Shown piece after piece: positions 1 through 8,845 of a stretch of 62,047 nucleotides of DNA. The first letter of the stretch is position 1; the number at the start of each line of letters is the position of its first letter. Source of the DNA: an uncultured Sphingobacteriales bacterium (lineage in GTDB: Bacteria > Bacteroidota > Bacteroidia > Chitinophagales > Chitinophagaceae); assembly GCA_937991535.1 (NCBI GenBank), contig CALKHN010000106.1:1-62047 (forward strand). The letters are read 5' to 3'. The translations under genes and the position numbers were made by a program. The notes beneath the pieces were generated by a model. It did no database searches. It was not told the DNA's origin and worked only from the letters and a program-made list of their open reading frames with translations.

Positions 1-37
1 CCACAAAGGGATACAGCCATTTTTAACCCGATTTTAG

Positions 38-685
38 TCGGACAACAATGATTTTCATTCAACAAACCCAATTGATTTTTGCGTGTTTAACGGAGACCTC
101 ATCCATAATGATCCTGTCTTTCTGCAGCCTGCTGCAGAAGCGATTAAACAATGCCGGATGCCTGTATATGTTACTAAAGGAAATCATGATATGGTTTCCC
201 CGGAAACATGGAGCCGAACCTGGGGAATGGGGATCAATCATGACGTTGTATTGGGAGATAATGTAGTATTGCTGGGTACCACTGCCGACGAAAAAGGAAA
301 ATACATATGTCCCGACCAGGATTGGTTCGCTGAAAAGCTGAAAAAATACAAAGATGCCCGCAATGTGTTCATTTTCCTGCACATAACTCCGGTAAAATGG
401 ACTACACATGCCATTGATTGCCCGACTTTTCAAAAACTCCTGCTAAGCACTAAAAATGTAAGGGCGGTGTTTAATGGTCACGACCACGACCAGGATGGTA
501 TAAAATTTTTAGGCAATATACCCTTTCTGTTTGACGGGCATTTTGGCGGAAGCTGGGGCACCGCTTATCATGGGTTCAGGATCGTAGAATTGCAGGAAGA
601 CAACAGTTTGTTTACCTTTATGATGGATCCCCTGAAAAAGCTTGCAGAACTCAGCATTTACCGGCAGGATATGGTATCAGAGTAA
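38..685 (+). pseudogene. metallophosphoesterase (calcineurin-like), 5'-incomplete, probably frameshifted
   Basis: Calcineurin-like phosphoesterase fold: the metal-binding motifs FNGDLIHND and then KGNHD are present near the start, and NGHDHDQDG supplies the later histidines. The first metal motif (DxH) is missing. This frame is only open from base 38, after a TAG at 35-37. Frame 1 before it reads RDTAIFNPIL, which looks like the preceding helix of the same family, so a single-base frameshift at about 38-50 is likely. The GTG at 83 lies inside the conserved FCVFNGD strand and cannot be the natural start. The rest of the gene lies left of the window. Substrate unknown. Confidence 0.7.
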
Positions 686-738
686 ATGCTGTAAAGCTTA
701 TCAGCCTTTTTATGAAAACGGCAGGTTCCATACTCCGT

Positions 739-910
739 TTATTTGTCTGAGAGGTTTTTTATCTTTTCAAGATATTCAACGTCTACCTTGTCTTTGGTCG
801 TCTTCCGATCCAAAAACAAAACCTCTATTTTGAGGAGGCTTTACATTATAGCTTTCGGCAGAATCCTCCAGAATATTGATGTAATTTGCCACTCTTACCG
901 GGCGTATTTT
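739..910 (-). pseudogene. decayed ORF remnant, unrecognised
   Basis: Two overlapping minus-strand frames read as protein-like sequence: about 44 codons ending at a stop at 776-778 (includes VANYINILEDSAESYNV) and about 33 codons ending at a stop at 739-741 (includes VDVEYLEKIKNLSDK). Together they look like one C-terminal segment broken by a frameshift near 780-840. No start codon or family is recognisable. The 686-929 gap holds nothing else that I can see. Confidence 0.3.
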
Positions 911-929
911 CTACATGCTTCTTAACCTT

Positions 930-2663
930 CTAATATCCTTCTGCTGAATCATCTCCTCTTTTGTCGGCAACCGCTTCCAGGGTATACCCTTCACCCGCTT
1001 GATTTTTTTCTATTTTAATCAGTTCTGTTCTTCCGATACTTCCCCGTGTACTAACGGTATAGCCCATTTGTTTTAAAGAATCTGTTACTCCTGCGGGAAA
1101 ATCCTTTTCAACAGATAATTCATCAGGCATCCACTGGTGATGAAATTTCGGCTTATTTACAGCATCGGAAGCACTTAACCCGAAATCAATAATATTTACA
1201 ATGGTTTGGAATACAGAAGTAGGAATTGTAGTACCGCCTGGTGTACCTACTACTAAATAGGGATCATTGCCTTTTAATACGATCGTTGGCGTCATAGAGC
1301 TCAGCATTCTTTTATTGGGTTCAATGGCATTGGCTTCGGTTCCTAAAGCCCCATACATATTGGGCACGCCGGGCTTCACACTAAAATCGTCCATTTCATT
1401 ATTTAATAAAAAACCGGCGCCGCTCACTACTGTTTTGCTGCCATACCCGCCATTAAGCGTGGTAGTAACTGCCACTACATTTCCCCATTTATCCGCAACA
1501 GAAAGATGGGTGGTTTCTTCACTTTCGGGATTTATATTGCCGGCCTTTACCAATTGACTGTTGCCCGCCTTACCAGCAACATACCCCAACATTCTTTTTT
1601 TTAAATAAGCATAGCTGGTTAATGTATCTACAGGTACTTTCACAAAATCTTCATCACCCATAAATTCGGCCCTGTCGGCATAAGCTCTTCTTTCCGCTTC
1701 TGTCATCAATTGTACGGCCGGCGCAGACAAAAACCCCATTTTTCCTATATCCCTGTTCTCTATGATTTTCAAACATTGCTGTAAAATAATGCCGCCGCTG
1801 CTTGGTAAAGGCATTGATATGACCGTATGTCCTTTATACGTGAACTCAACGGGCTTCCGTTCTTTTGCTTCGTAATTTTTAAGATCATCAAGCGAAATAA
1901 TACCATTTGACTTTTTCATTTCTGAAACAATAAGCCTTGCAGTCTCCCCCTCGTAAAAGCCTTTTTGTCCTTTATCGCGTATGCGTTTTAGCGTTTCAGA
2001 AAGATCGGTTTGCACCAGCGTATCGCCCCGCTTCCATCCCTCATGCTTTATAAAGATGACTTTAGAAGCGTTGTATTGCCTGAATGCTTCCTGTGTGTGA
2101 TTTAGCCCCGAAGCCTCTGCCGCCGTTATAACAAAACCTTTTTCAGCCAAATCAATAGCGGGTTGTATCAGTTTCTGAAAAGGCAGGGAAGCATATTTCA
2201 TGGAAGCGAATAGTCCCGCCACGGTGCCCGGCACGCCGGCAGATAAATGTCCATGCTGGCTAAGCTGGAGAACAGGGTTACCTGCGCTGTCGAGATACAT
2301 ATCACGGCTTGCCGCAGAAGGCGCCTTTTCGCGGTAATCCAGCGCAATTGTTTTACCATCTTTAAGCCGCGCCACCATAAACCCTCCGCCACCTATATTT
2401 CCGGCGCCGGGGTAAACAACTGCCAGTGCAAGCTGTGTGGCTATTGCCGCATCCACTGCATTGCCTCCTTGTTTTAACATCATAACGCCCGCTTTGCTGG
2501 CCAAAGGATGCGCAGAAACAACAGCCCCGTTTGCGCAACGGATTGTTTTTTGAAGGGAGTAGTCAAAAGGATTGAATGACGCGTTGACCGCCTGATTGCG
2601 GCAGCTCGTTAGACAGCATGTTATACCTGCTAAAGCTAAAAGGAAATGGAGGGAATACTTCAT
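930..2663 (-). CDS. ggt: gamma-glutamyltransferase, lipoprotein
   Basis: Gamma-glutamyltransferase: it cleaves or transfers the gamma-glutamyl group of glutathione and related peptides outside the inner membrane. The N-terminus is a lipoprotein signal with lipobox LTSC (lipid Cys21). The enzyme is made as one chain that cuts itself; the new N-terminal Thr of the small subunit is visible as T384 in EETTHLSVAD. The glycine-rich segment near residues 85-95 and PLPSSGG near 285-291 fit the family, as does the 577-residue length. It stands alone, divergent from the M14 peptidase gene; both products are exported and act on peptides, so a shared role in peptide use is plausible but not shown. Confidence 0.93.
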   Translation of the reverse strand: MKYSLHFLLALAGITCCLTSCRNQAVNASFNPFDYSLQKTIRCANGAVVSAHPLASKAGVMMLKQGGNAVDAAIATQLALAVVYPGAGNIGGGGFMVARLKDGKTIALDYREKAPSAASRDMYLDSAGNPVLQLSQHGHLSAGVPGTVAGLFASMKYASLPFQKLIQPAIDLAEKGFVITAAEASGLNHTQEAFRQYNASKVIFIKHEGWKRGDTLVQTDLSETLKRIRDKGQKGFYEGETARLIVSEMKKSNGIISLDDLKNYEAKERKPVEFTYKGHTVISMPLPSSGGIILQQCLKIIENRDIGKMGFLSAPAVQLMTEAERRAYADRAEFMGDEDFVKVPVDTLTSYAYLKKRMLGYVAGKAGNSQLVKAGNINPESEETTHLSVADKWGNVVAVTTTLNGGYGSKTVVSGAGFLLNNEMDDFSVKPGVPNMYGALGTEANAIEPNKRMLSSMTPTIVLKGNDPYLVVGTPGGTTIPTSVFQTIVNIIDFGLSASDAVNKPKFHHQWMPDELSVEKDFPAGVTDSLKQMGYTVSTRGSIGRTELIKIEKNQAGEGYTLEAVADKRGDDSAEGY

Positions 2664-2773
2664 CTGAAATTTGTAAAACCGGAAGTTACTAAAAGAATTT
2701 TGATGGACTGTTCTGATAATACCTATGGTAAATGCCTGATGGTTTCTTAAATTGCTTTATTAAATTTTGGTTC

Positions 2774-5290
2774 ATGATAAAACGTTTGACTTTCTTACTT
2801 CCTTTTTTTGCAGGCTATCTATGCGCTTTTGCGCAGGTGCAACCGCCCGGTGATTTTTTAGGATATAAGACAGGAACGCAATACACACCTCATTTTAAGA
2901 TCGTTAATTATTTTAATTATGTAGCTGCCGCTTTTCCATCTGCCGTAAAATTACAATCATACGGACAAACCAATGAAGGGCGTCCCCTGATAGCGGCTTT
3001 TATTTCATCAGAAGATAATATCAGCAATCTTGAAAATATTCGCAACAATAATCTGCGTCTTGCCAATGAAGCTAAGGATAAAATGGCGCCGGTAGAAAAT
3101 ACACCGGTTATTGTATGGCTCAGCTACAATGTACATGGTAATGAAGCCTCCTCTTCCGAAGCAGCTATGCTTACTTTATATGAGTTGGTGAATCCCTCTA
3201 ATGCCCGAACCAAAGCATGGCTGAAAAATACAATAGTTGTAATAGATCCCTGCATTAATCCTGACGGCCGCGACCGGTACGTAAACTGGTTTAACGGCGT
3301 GGTTGGCAAAAATTATAACCCCGATTTATACGCCAGGGAACACCAGGAACCATGGCCGGGGGGACGCACAAATCATTATAATTTTGACCTTAATCGTGAT
3401 TGGGCCTGGCAAACCCAGTTTGAATCTAAACAAAGAATGAAGCTGTACCAGCAATGGTTGCCGCAGATACATGCAGACTATCACGAACAGAGTATCAATG
3501 CACCCTATTATTTTGCACCGGCGGCGCAGCCGTATCATGAGCTCATTACTCCATGGCAAAGAACATTCCAGGTGAGTATCGGCAAAAACAATGCAAAATA
3601 TTTTGATGCCAACGGCTGGCTGTTTTTTACCAAAGAAGTTTTTGATTTGTATTATCCTTCTTACGGTGACACTTACCCCATTTACAACGGCGCCATAGGA
3701 ATGACCTATGAGCAGGGTGGGGGGCCCGCGTCTGGGCTGGGGGTTTATAAAAAAGAAGGCGATACCCTTACGCTTACAGACAGGATTATGCATCATTATA
3801 CTACCGGGCTCAGTACTATTGAAATAGCTTCACAAAATGCAGGCAGACTGATCAAAGAATTCAGGAAGTTTTTTAATGATGCCGTTACAACCGGAACCGG
3901 AATGTATAAAACATATGTAATTAAGAATGAAGAAGGCGCTGCTCAACGCATAACGGCTTTAACGGAACTGCTCGGTAAAAATAATATTCAATACGCATCG
4001 GCTAAAGGAAAGGCTAAAGGCTATAATTATTTTACCGGTGAGGAAGAAGCATTTACAATAACGGAAAACGATATTGTGATCAGCAACATGCAACCCCGGT
4101 CTACACTCATAAGCGTACTGTTTGAACCCAAATCAAAGCTGGTTGACTCTGCAACTTATGATATTACGGCATGGGCGCTACCCTATGTATTCGGTCTAAA
4201 AGCATTTGCCGTAAAAGAAAAGGTAAGCCTTACCGGTGCATATATAAAATCACAGCCATTTGTGAACAGTCCTGTTGAAACCTACGGCTATGTTATTCCA
4301 TGGGAGGGTTTGCAAAGTGCAAAAGCAGTGGCTCAACTTATGCAAAAAGGAGTAAAATTGCGGTATTCCGTTAAAGACTTTGAATTAGACGGAACCCATT
4401 TTAAGGCGGGATCCATAATTGTATTAAAAACCTCGAATGGAACTGTAGGCAATAATTTGTGGAATGTGGTTATAGATGTATGCAATACGCAAAACATACA
4501 AGCAATCCCCGTAAGCAGTGGTTTTGTAGACAAAGGATATGATTTTGGCAGCGAAAATGTAAAATATATAAAAGCGCCAAAGATCGTGCTCGTTACTGGT
4601 AAAGGGATTAACGCTAACGCTGCGGGTGAAATCTGGTTCTTTTTGGAAAGGGAGTTAAACTACCCGGTTACGCTCGTCAATAACGGTAACATAAAAACGG
4701 TTAACTGGAATGAGACAGATGTATTGATTTTACCTGACGGCAAGTATTCATTTTTAAACAATAAGGATTTTAATGACTTAAAAAACTGGATCGGGGGAGG
4801 TGGTAAAGTAATTGCAATGGAAAACGCGGTAGCTCAATTAGCGGGGCTTGACGGTGGAATAAAATTTAAAAAAGAAGACGACGATAATGAAGACAAAAAG
4901 GATCTGTATGCTGCATTAAAAAAGTTTGGCAACCACGACCGGGAATTTATTTCTTCCACAACCCCGGGGTCCATTTATAAAGTTCAGTTGGATAATACGC
5001 ACCCGCTGGCATTTGGCTACCCTGATTATTACTATACCCTTAAAATGGATGACCATGTATACGAGTTTATTAACGATGGCTGGAACGTGGGAGTCATTAA
5101 AAAAGACAACCTGGTAGCGGGCTTCGTGGGTTCAGAACTGAAAAAGAAACTGAACGACGGACTGATATATGGAGTACAGGATATGGGCAGGGGCAATATA
5201 GTGTACCTGGCAGACAACGTGCTGTTCAGGAACTTCTGGCAAAACGGCAAACTAATGTTCTGTAACGCCCTGTTTTTGGTAGGACAATAA
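2774..5290 (+). CDS. secreted M14-family zinc carboxypeptidase
   Basis: Large exported M14 metallopeptidase, 838 residues. Chosen start is the ATG at 2774 because it opens directly into a signal peptide (MIKRLTFLLPFFAGYLCAFA); an upstream in-frame ATG at 2732 would put extra residues before it. Zinc ligands H121 and E124 lie in HGNEASSSEA, the substrate Arg in NRDW (about 208), the third zinc His in DYHEQ (about 237), and the catalytic Glu in MTYEQGG (about 313). The region after about 400 has no recognised catalytic motif and resembles the long C-terminal part of Bacteroidota M14 proteins, with a GATase-like look near VLILPDGKYS. Substrate not predictable. Confidence 0.88.
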   Translation: MIKRLTFLLPFFAGYLCAFAQVQPPGDFLGYKTGTQYTPHFKIVNYFNYVAAAFPSAVKLQSYGQTNEGRPLIAAFISSEDNISNLENIRNNNLRLANEAKDKMAPVENTPVIVWLSYNVHGNEASSSEAAMLTLYELVNPSNARTKAWLKNTIVVIDPCINPDGRDRYVNWFNGVVGKNYNPDLYAREHQEPWPGGRTNHYNFDLNRDWAWQTQFESKQRMKLYQQWLPQIHADYHEQSINAPYYFAPAAQPYHELITPWQRTFQVSIGKNNAKYFDANGWLFFTKEVFDLYYPSYGDTYPIYNGAIGMTYEQGGGPASGLGVYKKEGDTLTLTDRIMHHYTTGLSTIEIASQNAGRLIKEFRKFFNDAVTTGTGMYKTYVIKNEEGAAQRITALTELLGKNNIQYASAKGKAKGYNYFTGEEEAFTITENDIVISNMQPRSTLISVLFEPKSKLVDSATYDITAWALPYVFGLKAFAVKEKVSLTGAYIKSQPFVNSPVETYGYVIPWEGLQSAKAVAQLMQKGVKLRYSVKDFELDGTHFKAGSIIVLKTSNGTVGNNLWNVVIDVCNTQNIQAIPVSSGFVDKGYDFGSENVKYIKAPKIVLVTGKGINANAAGEIWFFLERELNYPVTLVNNGNIKTVNWNETDVLILPDGKYSFLNNKDFNDLKNWIGGGGKVIAMENAVAQLAGLDGGIKFKKEDDDNEDKKDLYAALKKFGNHDREFISSTTPGSIYKVQLDNTHPLAFGYPDYYYTLKMDDHVYEFINDGWNVGVIKKDNLVAGFVGSELKKKLNDGLIYGVQDMGRGNIVYLADNVLFRNFWQNGKLMFCNALFLVGQ

Positions 5291-5302
5291 ATCGCATATC
5301 CT

Positions 5303-5310
5303 TACCTTTG
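5303..5310 (+). promoter_or_regulatory. candidate -7 box for prfC
   Basis: TACCTTTG, a full match to the Bacteroidota -7 element TAnnTTTG, ends 7 bases before the prfC ATG. No clear TTTG lies 19-21 bases upstream, so this is a half-site call. If used, the mRNA leader would be only a few bases. Confidence 0.45.
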
Positions 5311-5317
5311 CGCCCCA

Positions 5318-6907
5318 ATGAAATATACAGCGGAAATCAATAAACGTAAAACCTTTGCCATCATCTCTCACCCCGATGCCGGTAAAACCACTTTAACAGA
5401 AAAATTATTGTTGTTTGGGGGCGCTATTCAAACAGCAGGCGCCGTTAAAAGCAATAAAATTAAAAAGCATGCCACCAGCGACTTCATGGAAATTGAAAAG
5501 CAAAGGGGCATATCTGTAGCAACGAGTGTAATGACTTTTGAATACAAAGGTAACCTTATCAACCTGCTGGATACACCCGGGCACAAAGACTTTGCCGAAG
5601 ATACTTACCGAACACTTACTGCCGTAGACAGTGTTATACTGGTTATTGACAGTGTGAACGGGGTAGAAGAACAAACGCGCAGGCTTATGGAGGTTTGCCG
5701 CATGCGCGACTCACCTGTAATTGTATTCATCAACAAAATGGACCGCGACGGCAAAATGCCGTTTGATTTACTCGAAGAAATTGAAAAGGAACTCCATTTG
5801 CAGCTTCATCCTATGACTTGGCCCATCAACAGCGGCAAAGACTTTAAAGGCGTTTACAATCTTTTTGAAAAAAACCTGTTGCTCTTTGCTCCGCATACCA
5901 AAACCGATGAGGAAGATATGGAACATATAACCAACCTTGCAGATGCGGTATTGGTTGAAAAAATAGGTGAGCGGAATGCAGCTCAGTTGAGGGAAGATGT
6001 TGAACTGATTGACGGGGTATATGGTGAACTGAATGCACAGGACTACCTGCTGGCTAAAACAGCACCGGTATTTTTTGGAAGCGCCGTGAACAATTTTGGC
6101 GTAAAAGAAATGCTCGATACTTTTATACGAATAGCCCCCTCACCGCTGTGCCGCCCAACATCGGAAAGAGAAATTTGCCCCGAAGAAGAAAAGTTCAGTG
6201 GCTTTATATTTAAGATCCATGCCAACCTTGATCCCAAACATCGCGACCGCATTGCCTTTTTACGGGTTTGTTCCGGAAAATTCGAGCGCAATAAATATTA
6301 TCATCATGTTCGGCTGGATAAGGATGTCCGCTTCAGCAACCCTTATTCATTTATGGCACGACAGAAAGATGTGATCGAAGAGGCATTTCCCGGCGACGTG
6401 GTAGGGTTGTTTGATACCGGTAATTTTAAAATAGGAGATACACTCACCGAAGGGGCCGATTTTTATTTCACTGGCATTCCAAGTTTTTCACCGGAACTCT
6501 TTAAAGAAGTGGTGAATAAAGATCCTATGAAAACCAAGCAACTGGAAAAAGGATTACTTCAATTAACAGATGAAGGCGTTGCCCAGTTGTTTACCCAGCA
6601 TGGCGGGAACCGCAAAATCATAGGCTGCGTTGGCGATTTGCAGTTTGAGGTGATCCAGTACCGCTTGCTCAATGAGTATGGCGCATCTGTTCAGTTTAAT
6701 TCGCTTCCTTTTTATAAAGCCTGCTGGATAACTTCGGATGACCGTAAAAAATTAGAAGACTTTACGCGATTTAAAACCGGGAACGTGGTGCTGGATAAGG
6801 ATGGACACCTGGTATACCTGGCACAGAGCGAATGGTTCCTCAATACAGAGATCGCAAACAATCCTGCCATACAGTTTCATTTCACAAGCGAAATACATAA
6901 GGCGTAA
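5318..6907 (+). CDS. prfC: peptide chain release factor 3
   Basis: RF3, the translational GTPase that recycles RF1/RF2 from the ribosome after termination. The G1 loop is SHPDAGKTT (residues 17-25), DTPGHKDF is the G3 motif, and NKMDRDG is the G4 motif. The length of 529 residues is standard, and a C-terminal RF3 domain follows the second domain (LQFEVIQYRL). The start at 5318 is supported by the short distance to the GTPase domain. A palindromic repeat follows the stop, then the convergent AIM24-like gene. Confidence 0.95.
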   Translation: MKYTAEINKRKTFAIISHPDAGKTTLTEKLLLFGGAIQTAGAVKSNKIKKHATSDFMEIEKQRGISVATSVMTFEYKGNLINLLDTPGHKDFAEDTYRTLTAVDSVILVIDSVNGVEEQTRRLMEVCRMRDSPVIVFINKMDRDGKMPFDLLEEIEKELHLQLHPMTWPINSGKDFKGVYNLFEKNLLLFAPHTKTDEEDMEHITNLADAVLVEKIGERNAAQLREDVELIDGVYGELNAQDYLLAKTAPVFFGSAVNNFGVKEMLDTFIRIAPSPLCRPTSEREICPEEEKFSGFIFKIHANLDPKHRDRIAFLRVCSGKFERNKYYHHVRLDKDVRFSNPYSFMARQKDVIEEAFPGDVVGLFDTGNFKIGDTLTEGADFYFTGIPSFSPELFKEVVNKDPMKTKQLEKGLLQLTDEGVAQLFTQHGGNRKIIGCVGDLQFEVIQYRLLNEYGASVQFNSLPFYKACWITSDDRKKLEDFTRFKTGNVVLDKDGHLVYLAQSEWFLNTEIANNPAIQFHFTSEIHKA

Positions 6908-6918
6908 GGTTGCAGGTT

Positions 6919-6952
6919 ACAGGTTGCAAGGTCCGTTAACCCTGCAACCTGT
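6919..6952. terminator. palindromic repeat between convergent genes, possible bidirectional terminator
   Basis: ACAGGTTGCAAGG at 6919-6931 pairs with CCCTGCAACCTGT at 6940-6952 around an 8-base loop (12 of 13 pairs). It sits between the prfC and AIM24-like stop codons. No long T-run follows on either strand, so factor-independent termination is uncertain. The core GGTTGCAGG recurs between der and era. Confidence 0.45.
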
Positions 6953-6969
6953 ATCCTTAAACCCGGCCA

Positions 6970-7764
6970 CTACCTCCCATCCCCGTCCAGCAAATTACCC
7001 AATCCACCCAATAAGCTGCCTTCTTCTTTCCGTTTAACCGTTCCATAAGCGAGTATGCGGCTGGCCAAACGGCTAACGGGAAGGGTTTGGATCCATACTT
7101 TGCCGGGACCACGTAAAGTAGCAAAAAACAAACCTTCGCCGCCAAATATCGTGTTGCGTATTCCACCTACAAATTGTATATCATAATCCACATCTTTGGT
7201 ATATGCTACCAGGCAGCCTGTATCAATCCGCAGGGTTTCGCCAGACTGTAAAACGCGTTGAAAAACATGCCCGCCGGCATGCACAAAAGCCATTCCGTCT
7301 CCTTCTAATTTCTGCATAATGAACCCTTCGCCCCCGAACAAACCTGTACCTAATCTCCGCTGAAACTCAATACCAATGCTTACGCCACGGGCAGCACACA
7401 GGAAAGAATCTTTCTGGCACACCACTTTTCCGCCAAGCTCATACAAATCCAACGCGATGATTTTGCCCGGGTACGGAGAGGCGAAAGCCACTCTTTTTTT
7501 ACCTTGCCCAACATTGGTAAAGGCCGTCATGAATAAACTTTCACCGGTAAGCAGCCTTTTTCCCGCGTTGAACAATTTATTCATAAAACCACCTCCCTGT
7601 TGCTGTGTTCCGTCTCCAAAAATAGTTTGCATCTGTATGCCGTCGTCCATCATCATAAAGGCGCCGCTTTCCGCCATTGCCGTTTCACCCGGATCCAGTT
7701 CAACATCAACATACTGCATTTCCTCGCCATAAATACGGTAATCAATTTCATGCGCTGTTTGCAT
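6970..7764 (-). CDS. AIM24 / TIGR00266 family protein
   Basis: Member of the AIM24 (TIGR00266) family: a single glycine-rich beta-structured domain with the typical pattern ELDPGETAMAESGAFMMMDDGI near the start and FGGEGLFFATLRGPGKVW near the end. The bacterial function is unknown; the family is named for a mitochondrial protein affecting inner-membrane organisation in yeast. The start is placed at the ATG at 7764 (MQTAHEIDYRIYG), 7 codons inside a longer open frame, because the upstream codons (HKKIII) do not resemble the family. It is convergent with prfC, with a palindrome between them. Confidence 0.85.
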   Translation of the reverse strand: MQTAHEIDYRIYGEEMQYVDVELDPGETAMAESGAFMMMDDGIQMQTIFGDGTQQQGGGFMNKLFNAGKRLLTGESLFMTAFTNVGQGKKRVAFASPYPGKIIALDLYELGGKVVCQKDSFLCAARGVSIGIEFQRRLGTGLFGGEGFIMQKLEGDGMAFVHAGGHVFQRVLQSGETLRIDTGCLVAYTKDVDYDIQFVGGIRNTIFGGEGLFFATLRGPGKVWIQTLPVSRLASRILAYGTVKRKEEGSLLGGLGNLLDGDGR

Positions 7765-7949
7765 AATTATAATTTTTTTGTGCAATAAAAATAGGGTAAG
7801 ATTGGCAAATGGTAATACCGCTTATAAAAGAAATAAAAACCTTATTGTATTATTGCTATCCGCGATGGTTTTTTATTAGATGCGGAAAGAAAAGCAATGC
7901 GTATCCCTGATTGATCGCACATGGCTTATTACATTTTTGTTCGAATATC

Positions 7950-8651
7950 ATGCAAAAGAAAAAATTAGTTGTACTTACAGGCGCAGGCATCAGTGCCGAA
8001 AGCGGTTTAAAAACTTTTAGAGACAGCGATGGCTTGTGGGAGGGTTATAATATTGAAGATGTGGCCACTCCCCGCGCATGGAAAAAAGATCCTGAACTGG
8101 TATTGCAATTTTATAACCTGCGCAGGAAAAACGTGCTGGAGGCCCAACCCAATGCCGCACATACGGGTTTGGCTGCATTGGAAAAAGATTTTGACGTGCA
8201 TATCATCACCCAGAATATTGATGATCTGCATGAGCGGGCAGGCTCAACCAAAGTGCTGCACCTGCACGGGCAGATACTGAAAATGCGCAGCGAAAAAAAT
8301 GAGCGGTTCGTATATGATATTATCCATGATATTCATTTGGGCGACAGGGCAGAAGACGGCGCACAATTGCGTCCGCATATTGTGTGGTTTGAGGAGCCTG
8401 TACCCATGATTGAGGAGGCAATTGCCATAGCCGGGGAGGCAGCATATTTTGTGGTTGTGGGCACCTCGCTGGTAGTATACCCGGCAGCAGGATTACTGCA
8501 CTACGCACCGTATGGCATACCCAAATTTATTATTGATAAAAAAATACCCTATACTTCCGCTGTACAGGATATAACGGTTATCGAAAAGCCGGCAACGGAA
8601 GGAGTGGGGCTGCTTGCGAAGTTGTTGAAGGACTCGAAATTTAAAATTTGA
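7950..8651 (+). CDS. Sir2-family NAD-dependent protein deacylase, zinc-ligand-less
   Basis: Sirtuin of 233 residues that would remove acyl groups from lysine using NAD. Seen: NAD-binding GAGISAESG (residues 11-19), TQNIDDLHERAG (88-98), catalytic His106 in HLHG, and GTSLVVYPAAG near the end. Y55 and R58 (FYNLRR) match the Tyr/Arg pair that marks class III sirtuins able to remove succinyl or malonyl groups. The four zinc cysteines normally found after the catalytic His are absent; the segment MRSEKNERFVYD to EDGAQLRPH has none. The ATG at 7950 opens the domain directly. Monocistronic; it is followed by a dispersed intergenic repeat. Confidence 0.9.
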   Translation: MQKKKLVVLTGAGISAESGLKTFRDSDGLWEGYNIEDVATPRAWKKDPELVLQFYNLRRKNVLEAQPNAAHTGLAALEKDFDVHIITQNIDDLHERAGSTKVLHLHGQILKMRSEKNERFVYDIIHDIHLGDRAEDGAQLRPHIVWFEEPVPMIEEAIAIAGEAAYFVVVGTSLVVYPAAGLLHYAPYGIPKFIIDKKIPYTSAVQDITVIEKPATEGVGLLAKLLKDSKFKI

Positions 8652-8745
8652 GATTGCATTCCGTTTCGGATTTTTTTGTCATGGTGAGGCACGAACCATC
8701 TGTATTTTATTTTTTTTGTGATTTGTTTTTGGGTTCTTTGTATTC
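8652..8745 (+). repeat. dispersed intergenic repeat family A, copy 1
   Basis: AT-rich intergenic block starting TTGAGATTGCATTCC, then TTTCGGATTTTT, and ending TGTGATTTGTTTTTGGGTTC followed by TTTGTATTCC. The same motifs recur, in either orientation, near 21960, 38300, 39700, 44700 and 49380. The rest of the gap to 8845 holds a second short repeat type (CTAACTGCTGATTGCTGACC) and no gene. Confidence 0.55.
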
Positions 8746-8845
8746 CTAATGCGGTCTGACCCTCCCTGCGTCGGGCTTAATACTCCTTCCTTGTATTGCT
8801 CAAAGCTAACTGCTGATTGCTGACCACTGACAGTCCTCCTTCACA

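Noticed and set aside
83..85. GTG as the start of the left-edge phosphoesterase
   Set aside because: It lies within a conserved beta strand before the GD motif, so coding must begin earlier.
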